Shown here: positions 6,339-15,402 of the stretch, piece after piece
Position numbering within the stretch: position 1 is the stretch's first letter
Layout: every line of letters starts with the position of its first letter
Assembly (NCBI RefSeq): GCF_003095375.1
Contig: NZ_QEHR01000006.1
Location: 124,001-188,000, forward strand
Length of the DNA stretch: 64,000 nucleotides
Reading direction: 5' to 3'
Source of the DNA: Marixanthomonas spongiae
Lineage (GTDB): Bacteria; Bacteroidota; Bacteroidia; Flavobacteriales; Flavobacteriaceae
Position numbers and translations under genes: made by a program
Notes under the pieces: model-generated
Seen by the model: only the letters and a program-made list of their open reading frames with translations
What the model was told of the DNA's origin: nothing
Database searches by the model: none

Positions 6339-6455
6339 AATTGGTTTTGTGTTAAATTACTGAACAAATCTATGTATTTTAACAGTTGCCATATTGTAAA
6401 GTTTTATTAAAATTTAAAATAAAGATACCGTAAGCTGTAGTTTTAAAAAGAAAAA

Positions 6456-7109
6456 ATGAACTTTAAACGATTGTATCAATTTCTTCGGAAACTTCAAAAA
6501 AACAACAATAAAACATGGATGGATAACCACCGGGACGAGTACCATGATGTGCGGGACGACTTGATCGAGTGGTTTAATCAAATGGACATCAAGCTCGCTG
6601 CAGTTGATCCCCATTATTCCCCAACTACCGGAAAACAAGCCATTAACCGTATTAATAATAACCTGATGTACCATCCCAACAAACCAATTTACAAAGACCA
6701 TTTTGGGGGCGGATTGGACAAAGAAAAAAAACAAAGTGATTTTTATATGCACTTTGGCGTGAACGAAACCTTTGTGGGCGGCGGTTTTTGGCATCCTTCT
6801 AACAAAATTCTGAAAAGCATTAGGGCGGCCATCGATTACAACGGAGCGGAGTTTAAAAAAATACTCAACAAAAAAAACTTTAAAGACACTTTTGGCGCTA
6901 TGAGAGCGCATGATAGCTTAAAAACGGCACCAAAAGGGTACGCCCAAGATCACGAACACATCGATTTATTACGCCGAAAATCGTTTGCCGTTTCGCATCC
7001 GTTTACCCAAAAAGAAACAATGGCCAGCGATTTTGACGATAAAGTGATTGCGGTTTATAAAGAAATGCTGCCTTTTAGACGGTATTTAAACCAAGCAGTT
7101 ACCGTCTAG
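6456..7109 (+). CDS. DUF2461 family protein
   Basis: A 217-residue cytoplasmic protein of the DUF2461 family, recognised from the N-terminal F-L-R-K-L-Q-K-N-N-N-K-T-W-M-D layout, R-I-N-N-N-L-M-Y-H-P-N-K-P-I-Y-K-D-H-F around residues 64-82, the glycine patch F-V-G-G-G-F-W-H-P and the C-terminal D-L-L-R-R-K-S-F segment. The biochemical function of the family is not known. There is no signal peptide or membrane segment. ATG 6456 follows an A-rich run. It is divergent from the small lipoproteins and convergent with kdtA. Confidence 0.85.
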   Translation: MNFKRLYQFLRKLQKNNNKTWMDNHRDEYHDVRDDLIEWFNQMDIKLAAVDPHYSPTTGKQAINRINNNLMYHPNKPIYKDHFGGGLDKEKKQSDFYMHFGVNETFVGGGFWHPSNKILKSIRAAIDYNGAEFKKILNKKNFKDTFGAMRAHDSLKTAPKGYAQDHEHIDLLRRKSFAVSHPFTQKETMASDFDDKVIAVYKEMLPFRRYLNQAVTV

Positions 7110-7161
7110 TTTTGTGTTATGGATGAAAGCTATAAACGGAAAACTTTTCTTCAGCTATCGA

Positions 7162-8403
7162 TCACAACCCTTGCTTTCGTATATAATCCAAAGTGATTTT
7201 TGTTGCGCCGGTGTTGTTGTTCACAAAATGTCCAGCGATCATTCCCGTCTCAAGCCTAAACCGTTTGTTGGTCGCCAGTTTGCTTAAAATTTCGGTACAT
7301 TCCGCTGCGGAATCAACGGCGTACAATCCCGCCAATTGCTGCAATCGTTTAGCTTCGGGAAAGTTCTCAAAATGACTGCCAATTACAATGGGCACACCAA
7401 AAGTGGCGGGTTCCAGGATGTTGTGCAACCCAGTTTTGCCCATCGCACCGCCCACATAGGCGATATCTGCATAGCTGTAAATTTTGCTGAGCAACCCAAC
7501 CGTGTCGATTATTAATACTGAAAACTCCTGTAATCGCTGCCCTTCTTTCTCAGAAAACAATACCGAAGCAGGTTTCAGCTTTTTCCTGAACTGTTCAATT
7601 TTTGCGTGGTCAATATTGTGCGGTGCCACGATAAACTTCACTTCTTCCGGAGCAAGATTCATATATTCCAACAAAACGGCTTCATCTTCCGGCCAAGTGC
7701 TTCCGCAGACCACGCAGAGCGACTTATTTTTGAACACTTCGGCAAAAGGCAAGGTGTTGTCCTGTTCGATTTGGTGCGAAACCCGGTCAAAACGTGTATC
7801 GCCGCTCACGGTTACATTGGTAATATTGATGGTCTTCAATAGTTTTTCTGAAACAGCATCTTGCACAAAAATACGGTCAAAACTTTTCAAGGCGTTCCGC
7901 ATCAACCCGCCGTGGCCTTTAAAGAACACTTGCCCTTCCCTGAACAATCCCGAAACCAAGATCGTGGTGATATCCTGGCGTTTCAGTTCAAAGAGGTAAT
8001 TGGGCCAAAACTCATATTTTACGAATACCGCAAGCGATGGATGCACAGCACGGACGAAATTTTTGGCATTTCCAATAGTGTCCAGCGGAAGGTACACCAC
8101 CACATCGGCTACTGCAGTTTTTTTCTTTATTTCGTAACCCGACGGAGAAAAAAACGACACCACTATTTTATAATTGGGAAGCTCTTTTTTTACCGCTTCC
8201 ATAATGGGCAAACCTTGCTCAAATTCGCCCAACGAAGCGCAATGGAACCAAATGGTCTGGTCTGATGCCGTAATGTACTTTGCCAAAGTTTCAAAAACCG
8301 TTTTCCTCCCCGAAACAAAAAGCTTCATTTTTTTACTGAAAAATTGTGCTATCCATAAAAACAGGTAGCTAATACGGGTTAAAAAACTATATGAAATGCG
8401 CAT
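7162..8403 (-). CDS. waaA: 3-deoxy-D-manno-octulosonic acid (Kdo) transferase
   Basis: A 413-residue GT30 enzyme that adds Kdo from CMP-Kdo to lipid A precursors at the cytoplasmic face of the inner membrane. An N-terminal hydrophobic anchor (residues about 5-25) is followed by the conserved W-F-H-C-A-S-L-G-E-F-E-Q-G block with the catalytic Glu. The C-terminal nucleotide-binding half contains Y-V-G-G-A-M-G-K-T-G-L-H-N-I-L-E-P. Length is normal. It stands alone, facing away from the protease gene at 8756, and no other lipid A gene is in the window. Confidence 0.93.
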   Translation of the reverse strand: MRISYSFLTRISYLFLWIAQFFSKKMKLFVSGRKTVFETLAKYITASDQTIWFHCASLGEFEQGLPIMEAVKKELPNYKIVVSFFSPSGYEIKKKTAVADVVVYLPLDTIGNAKNFVRAVHPSLAVFVKYEFWPNYLFELKRQDITTILVSGLFREGQVFFKGHGGLMRNALKSFDRIFVQDAVSEKLLKTINITNVTVSGDTRFDRVSHQIEQDNTLPFAEVFKNKSLCVVCGSTWPEDEAVLLEYMNLAPEEVKFIVAPHNIDHAKIEQFRKKLKPASVLFSEKEGQRLQEFSVLIIDTVGLLSKIYSYADIAYVGGAMGKTGLHNILEPATFGVPIVIGSHFENFPEAKRLQQLAGLYAVDSAAECTEILSKLATNKRFRLETGMIAGHFVNNNTGATKITLDYIRKQGL

Positions 8404-8755
8404 AGGTGGAATTTACACTGCTAAAATACGATTATTGTTTTGGTTAAAAGTAATGGGCGTCAAATTGGAGGATTAAGCGGTAGTGAATAGCATTTGCAAA
8501 AGTGACGAAATTTTATCGAACTTTTAAGGCAATTTCAACCGCTAATTTATACTAATTGCCTTAAATTTCTGTTATGGTTATGGATGCGTGTTAACAAATC
8601 TCTTTTCCTGAAATCCCTACATTTATTTTAACCGTGTTTGCCTTATTCTGTTGCGTATTTCAAAATAAATTCGGTTTAACAAAAAATTAGTACGATTATA
8701 AATGGTTGGCACGGTTTTTTATATAATTTAGAACACTTAAAAGAAGAAGAAAGCT
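8404..8755. other. Intergenic region between waaA and the Prc-type protease
   Basis: 352 bp without a gene. It contains an 11-bp perfect inverted repeat TTAAGGCAATT/AATTGCCTTAA (8524-8534/8554-8564, 19-nt loop) that could be an operator or RNA stem. A weak promoter-like pair lies before the protease: TTG at 8705 and TATAATTTA around 8722. Confidence 0.45.
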
Positions 8756-10897
8756 ATGCGAATTATGAAAAAGAATTTAAAGGTACTGTTCCTTGCTGTG
8801 TTTGTGGGCGTTGCGTCTTGCAGCTTCACCACAAAAGAATTTGACGGCAACGATAAGGACAAAGTGCTTTTAGACCTTATTACTTACGTGCTGCAAAAAG
8901 GGCACTACAATCCCGCCGATATCAATGACGAGTTTTCCGAAGAGGTTTACAAAGACTTCATTAAAGGGCTGGATCCATTGAAACGGTATTTCCTCGCTTC
9001 AGATATTGAAGAGTTCAGCAAATACAAAACTGAAATTGACGACCAGATAAAAACCAAAGACCTTACGTTTTTCAATTTGGTGTATAACCGTTTTCAAGAA
9101 CGGATGGAAGAGGTGAAAAAAATCTATCCTGAAGTGTTGAGCACCCCGTTTGACTATACTAAAGATGAAACAATTAACGTAGATTACGATAAGATCGATT
9201 ACGTATCGTCAAAAGAAGAATTGAAAGAACGCTGGCGCGAGCAATTGAAGTTTTCTACCATTTCTTCCTACTACGACAATGTGGAAGAGAACAAAAACAA
9301 ACTGGAGAAAAAAGAAGAAGGCTACACCGCCAAATCAAAAGAAGAAATGGAAGAAAAAGCCAGGGAAACATCAAAAACCTCCTTGGACGAATACTTTGAC
9401 TTCACTGAAGATTTAGAACGCAAAGATTATTTTTCCATTTACTTGACCACGATCGTAGAAGAATTCGACCCGCACACCAATTATTTTGCCCCGCCGGACA
9501 AAGATCGTTTCGATTTAAGGATGAGCGGTCGCTTAGAAGGAATCGGTGCCCGCTTGCAGAAAAAGAACGATTACATAAAGGTAATCGAAGTCATAAGCGG
9601 CGGTCCTGTGTGGCGTGGTGATCACCTACAAGTAGGCGACCTCATTACCAAAGTTAGGCAAGAAGACGAAGATAAAGCCGTGAGCATTGTGGGGATGCGC
9701 GTTGACGATGCCGTAAAACTCATTAAAGGCCCAAAAGGCACCAAAGTGACCTTGACCGTAAAACGTGTGGATGGCACTATTGAAGAAGAAACCATCACCC
9801 GCGATGTGGTCGAGCTGGAAGAAACCTATGCCAAATCTTCCCTTATTGAAAAAGAAAACAACAAATACGGGCTTATAAACTTGCCGCAGTTTTATTTCAA
9901 CATGGAGAATTATGGTGAGCGCAATGCTGCCAGTGATGTAAAAAAAGAAATACAGCGCCTTAAAAAAGAAGGTATGGAAGGGTTGATTTTAGACCTTCGT
10001 GGCAACGGCGGCGGTTCATTGCGCACAGCCGTTGACATTGCAGGCTTGTTTATAGAAGAAGGCCCTGTGGTTCAAGTGGCTTCCAACGGTAAAAAAGAAG
10101 TGCTTTCCGATGAAAATGACGATATAGTATGGAACGGCCCCTTGGTTATTTTGGTCAACGAGCTTTCTGCTTCGGCTTCCGAAATTTTGGCCGCGGCCAT
10201 GCAAGATTACCACCGTGCTATTATTTTGGGGAGCAAGCAAACCTACGGAAAAGGAACGGTGCAAAACGTACTCGACTTAAACCAATGGATTCGTAAAAGC
10301 GATTTGGGCGATTTGGGCGCACTGAAAATAACCACCCAGAAATTCTATCGGGTCAATGGCGGCTCTACCCAACTGGAAGGCGTAAAAAGCGACGTCGTCA
10401 TGCCAGACCAGTACAGCTATTTTGATGTTGGCGAACGCGATTATGACAATCCGTTGCCCTTTGATAAAATAGATTCGGCAGACTATAAAACGTGGGATGG
10501 CTACATAGATTACGAAGAGACCATCAACAAGAGCAAAGCCCGAATGGCCAAAAACCAACAACTTCAATTAATCGATGAAAATGCAAAATGGATCAAGGCG
10601 CGTCGCGATGAAAACGTAGTGCCGCTTAATTTTGACAAATACGTTGCAGATATTGAAAAACGCAAAGAAGAAACCAAAAAATTTGATGCAATCGATGAAT
10701 ATGATAATAAGTTAAATTTTGCATCGCTCCCGTATGAAATACAGATGATGAAACAGGATACCACATTGCACGCAAAACGTAAAAGATGGCACAAAAACTT
10801 GGCTAAAGACATTTACGTACAAGAAGCTGTTAATGTTTTAGGGGATTTAAAAATAAACAACATAAAAGCCGGAAAAATGGCCGATATTAAAAATTAG
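8756..10897 (+). CDS. Carboxy-terminal processing protease (Prc/Tsp family)
   Basis: A 713-residue periplasmic S41 protease that trims or degrades proteins from their C-termini. It has a lipoprotein-like signal (V-A-S-C at about residues 20-23), a long N-terminal helical region, a PDZ domain near 250-340, and the catalytic core with Ser473 in S-A-S-A-S-E and Lys499 in Y-G-K-G-T-V-Q, assigned by comparison with E. coli Tsp. A C-terminal DUF3340-like part follows. Size matches the long Prc class. ATG 8756 or 8765 are both possible starts, the second giving M-K-K-N-L-K. An ABC permease begins 64 bp downstream. Confidence 0.92.
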   Translation: MRIMKKNLKVLFLAVFVGVASCSFTTKEFDGNDKDKVLLDLITYVLQKGHYNPADINDEFSEEVYKDFIKGLDPLKRYFLASDIEEFSKYKTEIDDQIKTKDLTFFNLVYNRFQERMEEVKKIYPEVLSTPFDYTKDETINVDYDKIDYVSSKEELKERWREQLKFSTISSYYDNVEENKNKLEKKEEGYTAKSKEEMEEKARETSKTSLDEYFDFTEDLERKDYFSIYLTTIVEEFDPHTNYFAPPDKDRFDLRMSGRLEGIGARLQKKNDYIKVIEVISGGPVWRGDHLQVGDLITKVRQEDEDKAVSIVGMRVDDAVKLIKGPKGTKVTLTVKRVDGTIEEETITRDVVELEETYAKSSLIEKENNKYGLINLPQFYFNMENYGERNAASDVKKEIQRLKKEGMEGLILDLRGNGGGSLRTAVDIAGLFIEEGPVVQVASNGKKEVLSDENDDIVWNGPLVILVNELSASASEILAAAMQDYHRAIILGSKQTYGKGTVQNVLDLNQWIRKSDLGDLGALKITTQKFYRVNGGSTQLEGVKSDVVMPDQYSYFDVGERDYDNPLPFDKIDSADYKTWDGYIDYEETINKSKARMAKNQQLQLIDENAKWIKARRDENVVPLNFDKYVADIEKRKEETKKFDAIDEYDNKLNFASLPYEIQMMKQDTTLHAKRKRWHKNLAKDIYVQEAVNVLGDLKINNIKAGKMADIKN

Positions 10898-10961
10898 TAT
10901 TTGCGTTTTAATCTCTTGTAACTAAAATGAAAAGCTTCAACCTTTTTGTTACATTTACAGA

Positions 10962-12065
10962 GTGAAAACGTCCACTTCATTAACACAATTAGCGCTCCAG
11001 AAGTTTAAAAGGAACTTTTGGGGCGTTTTTAGTTTCTTGTTTTTAATGGTTTGTGTTTTCATAGCGATTTTTGCGTATGCTTTGGCGCCAGATAATTCAC
11101 AAAACGCCAACCAGATGCATCTTTCCGTGCACTCCAAAGAACCTGGGTTTACCGTGACCATGCTTACAGTCCCTTCCGAAGTAACAGAACAACATGCGGT
11201 GGCGGTATTTTTTTTCGGAAAAAAAAATGCCGATACCGAAGTGCCCATAGCAAACTACACAATAAAAGACACTGTGCTGCAAGCAACGCTCTACACGGGC
11301 GATGGAAGCAAAGGGCTTCAAAAGGAATATCCATTAACCTTATTTCCAGAAGCTAAAACGGTTGCAGCAATCCCGCAAAAGTATATTTCAGAAAAAACAT
11401 TCTTGCTGGGCACCGATAAATACGGGCGCGATCTGTTGAGCCGGATGTTAATAGGTATTCGCATTTCGCTGGGCATTGGTTTTGTGGCGGTGTTCATTTC
11501 GTTGGTCATAGGCATCGCCATGGGTGCGATGGCAGGTTATTTTGGCGGCAAGGTAGATGCGGCCATTATGTGGGTAATTAATGTTACTTGGTCCATACCC
11601 ACGCTACTGCTGGTGATTGCCATTACCCTAGCGTTGGGCAAGGGCTTTTGGCAGGTGTTTATTGCAGTGGGCCTTACCATGTGGGTAGAAGTGGCACGGG
11701 TAGTCCGTGGGCAGGTTATGGGTGTGAAACAAATGCAATACGTAACGGCAGCAAGGGCTTTGGGATATAAAGATTTCAGGATTATCACCAAGCATATTTT
11801 GCCCAATGCCATGGCACCGGTGATAATTATTTCGGCGGCCAATTTTGCCTCGGCCATATTGATAGAAAGTGGCCTGAGCTTTTTGGGAATAGGGGCCCAA
11901 CCTCCTATGCCAAGTTGGGGCGGAATTATTAAAGACCACTACGCCTATATCGTGTTGGGGAAACCTTGGCTCGCCATTATTCCCGGTTTGGCCATTATGA
12001 GCTTAGTGACTGCTTTTATGTTAATTGGCAATGCCCTGCGGGATGCGCTGGATGTAAAAACATAA
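10962..12065 (+). CDS. ABC transporter permease, DppC/OppC type
   Basis: A 367-residue inner-membrane subunit of a peptide/nickel-type ABC importer. It has an N-terminal membrane helix (residues about 20-42), then an unusually long periplasmic insert of about 100 residues, then T-D-K-Y-G-R-D-L-L-S-R and five further membrane segments. The ATPase-coupling loop A-A-R-A-L-G-Y-K-D-F-R-I-I-T-K-H-I-L-P-N lies near residues 265-285. It starts with GTG 10962. No partner permease, ATPase or binding protein is adjacent, so the rest of the transporter is encoded elsewhere, as is common in flavobacteria. Substrate unknown. Confidence 0.88.
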   Translation: MKTSTSLTQLALQKFKRNFWGVFSFLFLMVCVFIAIFAYALAPDNSQNANQMHLSVHSKEPGFTVTMLTVPSEVTEQHAVAVFFFGKKNADTEVPIANYTIKDTVLQATLYTGDGSKGLQKEYPLTLFPEAKTVAAIPQKYISEKTFLLGTDKYGRDLLSRMLIGIRISLGIGFVAVFISLVIGIAMGAMAGYFGGKVDAAIMWVINVTWSIPTLLLVIAITLALGKGFWQVFIAVGLTMWVEVARVVRGQVMGVKQMQYVTAARALGYKDFRIITKHILPNAMAPVIIISAANFASAILIESGLSFLGIGAQPPMPSWGGIIKDHYAYIVLGKPWLAIIPGLAIMSLVTAFMLIGNALRDALDVKT

Positions 12066-12079
12066 TAACGATCACACGC

Positions 12080-12526
12080 CTATTCTATACGGATGTAGTT
12101 TTCGGAATAATACTTGTTGCCCTGTTCGTCGAGCGCAATCTGGCTAAACGTGTTTTTCTCCATTTCCAAATTGAATCGGAATACCTGTGTGGTGTCTATG
12201 ATTTTCATCATTTGGTAGGATCCGTATTCCAAACGTTCTTCCAGTACGCCGTCTTTTACAATGTAATTACCGTAACCGAACCATTCAACTGAATCCTTGG
12301 GGTTGTAGCGTGTCCACATTACTTTGCTGTCCGAGTACATTTTAACCTGCCGGCTGTTCTTAAAGTTTTTAATGGTATCGACCACCATATTGTTTTTGTA
12401 CATGTATTGGTCTTGAAGTTCCCATACGCCTTTAAGGGTGTTTTTTTCTTCGGGGATAATCGTTGAAGCACTTATTAATATGGTAACGAGCACTAAACTG
12501 ACAGTGATAAAAATTAGTTTCTTCAT
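12080..12526 (-). CDS. Secreted protein of unknown function (lipocalin-like size)
   Basis: A 148-residue protein with an N-terminal signal or anchor segment (M-K-K-L-I-F-I-T then a hydrophobic run to about residue 24). The mature part begins K-G-V-W-E-L, a start typical of small lipocalin-like or DUF4488-like proteins of Bacteroidota, and continues with alternating hydrophobic strands (Y-W-G-like and Y-S-E-N-Y-I-R-I-E end). No catalytic motif is visible. It is convergent with the ABC permease (14 bp apart). An ACTGTA/TACAGT palindrome (12548-12563) lies 22 bp before the start and could be an operator. Confidence 0.6.
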   Translation of the reverse strand: MKKLIFITVSLVLVTILISASTIIPEEKNTLKGVWELQDQYMYKNNMVVDTIKNFKNSRQVKMYSDSKVMWTRYNPKDSVEWFGYGNYIVKDGVLEERLEYGSYQMMKIIDTTQVFRFNLEMEKNTFSQIALDEQGNKYYSENYIRIE

Positions 12527-12975
12527 GGGATAGGTTTTTAAATGATGACTGTAAACGTACAGTAAGGTACAAAAAAATCAATAAATTAACATATTCTATA
12601 AAAATATGATTTTATATAATGGAAGGAAACAGTATCATAAAAATAGAAAAGCCATCACAGGTGTGATGACTTTTCGCCCCAAATTTGATCGACCACCCTT
12701 AGGTTGGTCAACCTACTTATGTATCACAAATTTACTAAAAATTATGAATTTTATTTCATAATCCCTTCTTTTTCTGAAAAAATAAGGGTTACTACGTAGC
12801 TTGTAACATTTTAATACAGAAAGGGTTATGACGATTATTTGTAGGAAAAATCTATAAGTCGGCCATTCAAAAAAATCACACGTTTTCCCAAGGGCTTGAC
12901 AAACAGTTAAAAAAAAGTAAATTTTCGGTATCGCCTATTTAAACATTGGTATCTTTAAAAATTCTTATTTCATGT
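12527..12975. other. Long intergenic region holding a candidate small RNA
   Basis: About 450 bp between divergent genes. The left part carries the promoter side of the 12526 gene, the middle (12646-12734) the candidate minus-strand RNA described separately. The right part has TATCTTTA at 12950-12957, a probable -7 box for the metallophosphoesterase. Confidence 0.45.
12646..12734 (-). ncRNA. Candidate small RNA with its own terminator
   Basis: Read on the minus strand: TAAATTTG (12734-12727) fits the -7 consensus. About 50 nt further on comes GGTTGACCAACC, a 12-bp perfect palindrome, then a 14-bp hairpin with one mismatch (12675-12662/12659-12646) that runs into TTTTCTATTTTT-like sequence, as an intrinsic terminator would. 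No convincing ORF lies in the unit. No -33 box is evident. It could instead be a leader or a repeat element. Confidence 0.35.
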
Positions 12976-14208
12976 ATGGTAGTACGTTGGATCATTTTTA
13001 TTTCATTTTATATTTTAATCGATATCTACGCCTTTCAAACGGTAAAAACGCTTACCCGTAATTATTGGCTATATGGACTATGGATTGCGATTTCGCTATT
13101 GGTGTTGGGGTCGGTGATTTATCAGCTCGGTATTGTAGGTGCTGAAAGAACGATCGGTCTTGACAAAATGTATGTCTTGGGGTTTTTTCTGGTGGTTTTT
13201 GTGCCAAAGCTTATGTTGGTCGTTTTTATGCTCGGGGAAGATATTGTGCGGTTAATAATCGGGGGTTTCTCTAAATTCGGCACCAATGCCGAAAGTTTTT
13301 ACCTGCCTTCCCGGCGAAAGTTTGTAAGTACCGTGGCGTTGGGCCTTGCAGCTATTCCATTTGCGTCTTTGCTTTACGGGATGTACAAAGGCAAATACCA
13401 GTACAGGGTGCTTAAGTATGCCTTGGAGTTTGACGATCTGCCCGAAGCGTTCCACGGCTATACCATTACACAGTTGAGCGACATCCACAGTGGTAGTTTC
13501 GATGATGAAAAAAAGGTAAATTATGCCGTCAACTTAGCTAACGAACAAAAAAGCGATGTCATCCTTTTTACCGGTGATCTGGTCAACAACGTAGCCGAAG
13601 AAATGGACCGTTGGAAGCCCGTTTTCAGTAACTTAAAAGCCAAGGACGGTGTTTTTTCGGTACTTGGCAACCATGATTATGGCGATTACGTTAACTGGGA
13701 CACCAAAGCCGCTAAAGCCGAAAATTTATCTAAACTGAAATCTATTCAGAAAGAAATGGGCTGGGATCTGTTGTTGAACGAAAACCGGACCATTGCCCGA
13801 AACGGTCAACAAATTAAATTAGTAGGCGTTGAAAACTGGGGGGCAGGCGGTTTTAAAAAGGCAGGCGATTTAAATAAAGCTTCCGAAGGAATTACCAAAG
13901 AGGATTTTAAAATACTTTTAAGCCACGATCCATCTCATTGGAAAGAGCAGGTGAAAGAAAATGATAGAAATTATCAACTTACCCTGAGCGGCCACACCCA
14001 CGGCATGCAGTTTGGTATCGAAATTCCCGGTATCATTAAATGGAGCCCCGTTAAATACCGCTATGAAAACTGGGCCGGTATTTATGAAGAATTTGGTAGG
14101 TACATAAACGTCAACCGCGGATTTGGTTTTATAGGCTATCCGGGACGGGTTGGCATTTGGCCCGAAATAACGGTAATACAACTTAAAAAACGAGGCAAAG
14201 ACGCATAA
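12976..14208 (+). CDS. Membrane-anchored metallophosphoesterase
   Basis: A 410-residue calcineurin-like phosphoesterase with about four N-terminal membrane helices (roughly the first 130 residues) and a metal-binding domain containing the family motifs in order: S-D-I-H-S-G, G-D-L-V-N-N, G-N-H-D-Y-G-D, L-S-H-D-P and G-H-T-H-G. The domain resembles YkuE/UDP-diacylglucosamine-type or DNA/lipid phosphoesterases; substrate unknown. The longest frame begins at TTG 12946, which overlaps a promoter-like TATCTTTA, so I use ATG 12976 (M-V-V-R-W-I-I-F). The thioredoxin-like gene follows 54 bp downstream. Confidence 0.88.
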   Translation: MVVRWIIFISFYILIDIYAFQTVKTLTRNYWLYGLWIAISLLVLGSVIYQLGIVGAERTIGLDKMYVLGFFLVVFVPKLMLVVFMLGEDIVRLIIGGFSKFGTNAESFYLPSRRKFVSTVALGLAAIPFASLLYGMYKGKYQYRVLKYALEFDDLPEAFHGYTITQLSDIHSGSFDDEKKVNYAVNLANEQKSDVILFTGDLVNNVAEEMDRWKPVFSNLKAKDGVFSVLGNHDYGDYVNWDTKAAKAENLSKLKSIQKEMGWDLLLNENRTIARNGQQIKLVGVENWGAGGFKKAGDLNKASEGITKEDFKILLSHDPSHWKEQVKENDRNYQLTLSGHTHGMQFGIEIPGIIKWSPVKYRYENWAGIYEEFGRYINVNRGFGFIGYPGRVGIWPEITVIQLKKRGKDA

Positions 14209-14222
14209 TGCGTTTGAAATAG

Positions 14223-14230
14223 TATATTTG
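14223..14230 (+). promoter_or_regulatory. Candidate -7 element before the thioredoxin-like gene
   Basis: TATATTTG, an exact TAnnTTTG match, 33 bp before the ATG at 14263. No well-spaced TTG is visible. Confidence 0.4.
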
Positions 14231-14262
14231 TAATAGATTTATTCAAGAAACACGGTAAGCAC

Positions 14263-14559
14263 ATGTCAAAATTTGGAGAATTGATCGAAACCAAGCTTCC
14301 CGTCCTGCTGGCATTTTTTGCCGAAAAGGACGAAGCCTGTAATGAAATGCATCCCACCTTACGGGATGTCGCCGCTGCTCTTGGCGATAAGGCCAAAGTA
14401 ATAAAAATTGACGTGGACAAAAACCAAGAACTGGCCGAGGCCCTCCGCGTTAAAGCATTGCCTACATTGATGATTTACCAAAAAGGCGAAATGAAATGGC
14501 GCCAAAGCGGCGAACAAGATGCCAATACCCTTATCGATTTGGTCAAGGAATATATTTAA
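14263..14559 (+). CDS. Thioredoxin-fold protein lacking the redox motif
   Basis: A 98-residue thioredoxin-fold protein. Aligned with TrxA (F-W-A-A-W-C-G-P-C), this protein reads F-F-A-E-K-D-E-A-C: the nucleophilic Cys is Asp23 and only the second Cys (Cys26) remains. The rest of the fold is intact, including K-I-D-V-D-K-N and the cis-Pro loop K-A-L-P-T-L. It therefore cannot act as a normal dithiol oxidoreductase and may bind a partner or metal. The proximity to the phosphoesterase (54 bp) may mean co-expression. There is no signal peptide. Confidence 0.85.
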   Translation: MSKFGELIETKLPVLLAFFAEKDEACNEMHPTLRDVAAALGDKAKVIKIDVDKNQELAEALRVKALPTLMIYQKGEMKWRQSGEQDANTLIDLVKEYI

Positions 14560-14582
14560 TTATTTTTTCTCTTGAGTATTCT

Positions 14583-14630
14583 TGGTCATTTCTACCGTAG
14601 GGAGAAATCACATCCTCAGGATCACGTCAT
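14583..14630. repeat. Intergenic repeat fragment (TCATTTC...GAGAAATCACATCCT type)
   Basis: GGTCATTTCTACCGTAGGG followed by AGAAATCACATCCT resembles 34390-34420 (TCATTTCGACGATAGG, AGAAATCACATCCTG). A shorter relative begins at 15404 (TGTCATTCCGATGTAGG). These are dispersed intergenic repeats without coding capacity. Confidence 0.5.
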
Positions 14631-14716
14631 AATTTTTACATATAGCCTTACTTTTTTAAATGGTTTTCGCCTGTCCGCACATTATTCCTACATTTTAATA
14701 CCAATTATAAAATTTT

Positions 14717-15274
14717 ATGATTTCAAAAACCATACAAAACAGACGCGCAGTCTATCCTGCGCAATACAATACTAAACCTATTTCAAAAGAAGAAATACAA
14801 CACCTCCTGGAAGCCGCCAATTGGGCACCAACACACAAGAAGACCGAACCGTGGCGTTTTAAAATATTTCATTCGGAAACGGCACGGAAAAAATTGGCCG
14901 ATTTCCTCGGGAAAACCTATCAAGAAATAACTGAAAATCCTTCAGAATTTAAACGGAAAAAAGTTCAACAAAAGCCAATGCAATCGGCCTGTGTCATTGC
15001 AATCTGTTTGCAACGAGACCCAAAAGAGTCGGTGCCAGAATGGGAAGAAATCGCAGCAACAGCCATAGCCGTACAAAATATGTGGTTAACCGCCCATGAG
15101 CTAAAGATTGGTGCGTACTGGAGTTCTCCAGCACTAAAAGACCATCTTCACAAACTAACCGATTTTAAGGAAGGCGAACGGTGCTTGGGCTTTTTCTATA
15201 TGGGCAAATACGACCAAAAGCTTTCCGAAGGCAAACGCAAAACCTCCATAGACGAGAAAACCATTTGGATTTAA
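14717..15274 (+). CDS. Nitroreductase family protein
   Basis: A 185-residue flavin-dependent oxidoreductase of the nitroreductase family, close in size to the small YdjA-type members. FMN-binding features are I-Q-N-R-R-A-V near the N-terminus and A-A-N-W-A-P-T-H-K-K-T-E-P-W-R-F, with A-A-T-A-I-A-V-Q-N-M-W-L-T-A-H in the central helix. It likely reduces nitro-aromatics or quinone-like compounds with NAD(P)H; the natural substrate is unknown. ATG 14717 gives M-I-S-K-T-I-Q-N-R-R, the expected start. Confidence 0.9.
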   Translation: MISKTIQNRRAVYPAQYNTKPISKEEIQHLLEAANWAPTHKKTEPWRFKIFHSETARKKLADFLGKTYQEITENPSEFKRKKVQQKPMQSACVIAICLQRDPKESVPEWEEIAATAIAVQNMWLTAHELKIGAYWSSPALKDHLHKLTDFKEGERCLGFFYMGKYDQKLSEGKRKTSIDEKTIWI

Positions 15275-15340
15275 ACCAAAAACTTCTTCGATAATAGTAT
15301 TGATAAAACTATCGAATAAAGCCGTTCAACAAAATTTATA

Positions 15341-15381
15341 ACTAAAAAATTAGTTTAAACTAAATATTTAGTTTATATTTG
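15341..15381 (+). promoter_or_regulatory. Overlapping operator palindromes and -7 box of the blaI-like operon
   Basis: Half-sites alternate every 9 bp: ACTAA (15341), TTAGT (15350), ACTAA (15359) and TTAGT (15368), each separated by 4 bp, giving three overlapping palindromes. TATATTTG, an exact -7 match, starts 2 bp after the last (15374-15381). A repressor bound here would cover the promoter. The BlaI-family repressor gene 218 bp downstream is the obvious candidate regulator. Confidence 0.65.
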
Positions 15382-15402
15382 ACTATTGGAATTTTAAAAA
15401 TC

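Noticed and set aside
12666-12761. A 31-codon ORF on the plus strand in the 12.5-13.0 kb gap
   Set aside because: It starts inside a terminator-like hairpin and has no family match I know; the minus-strand RNA explains the region better.
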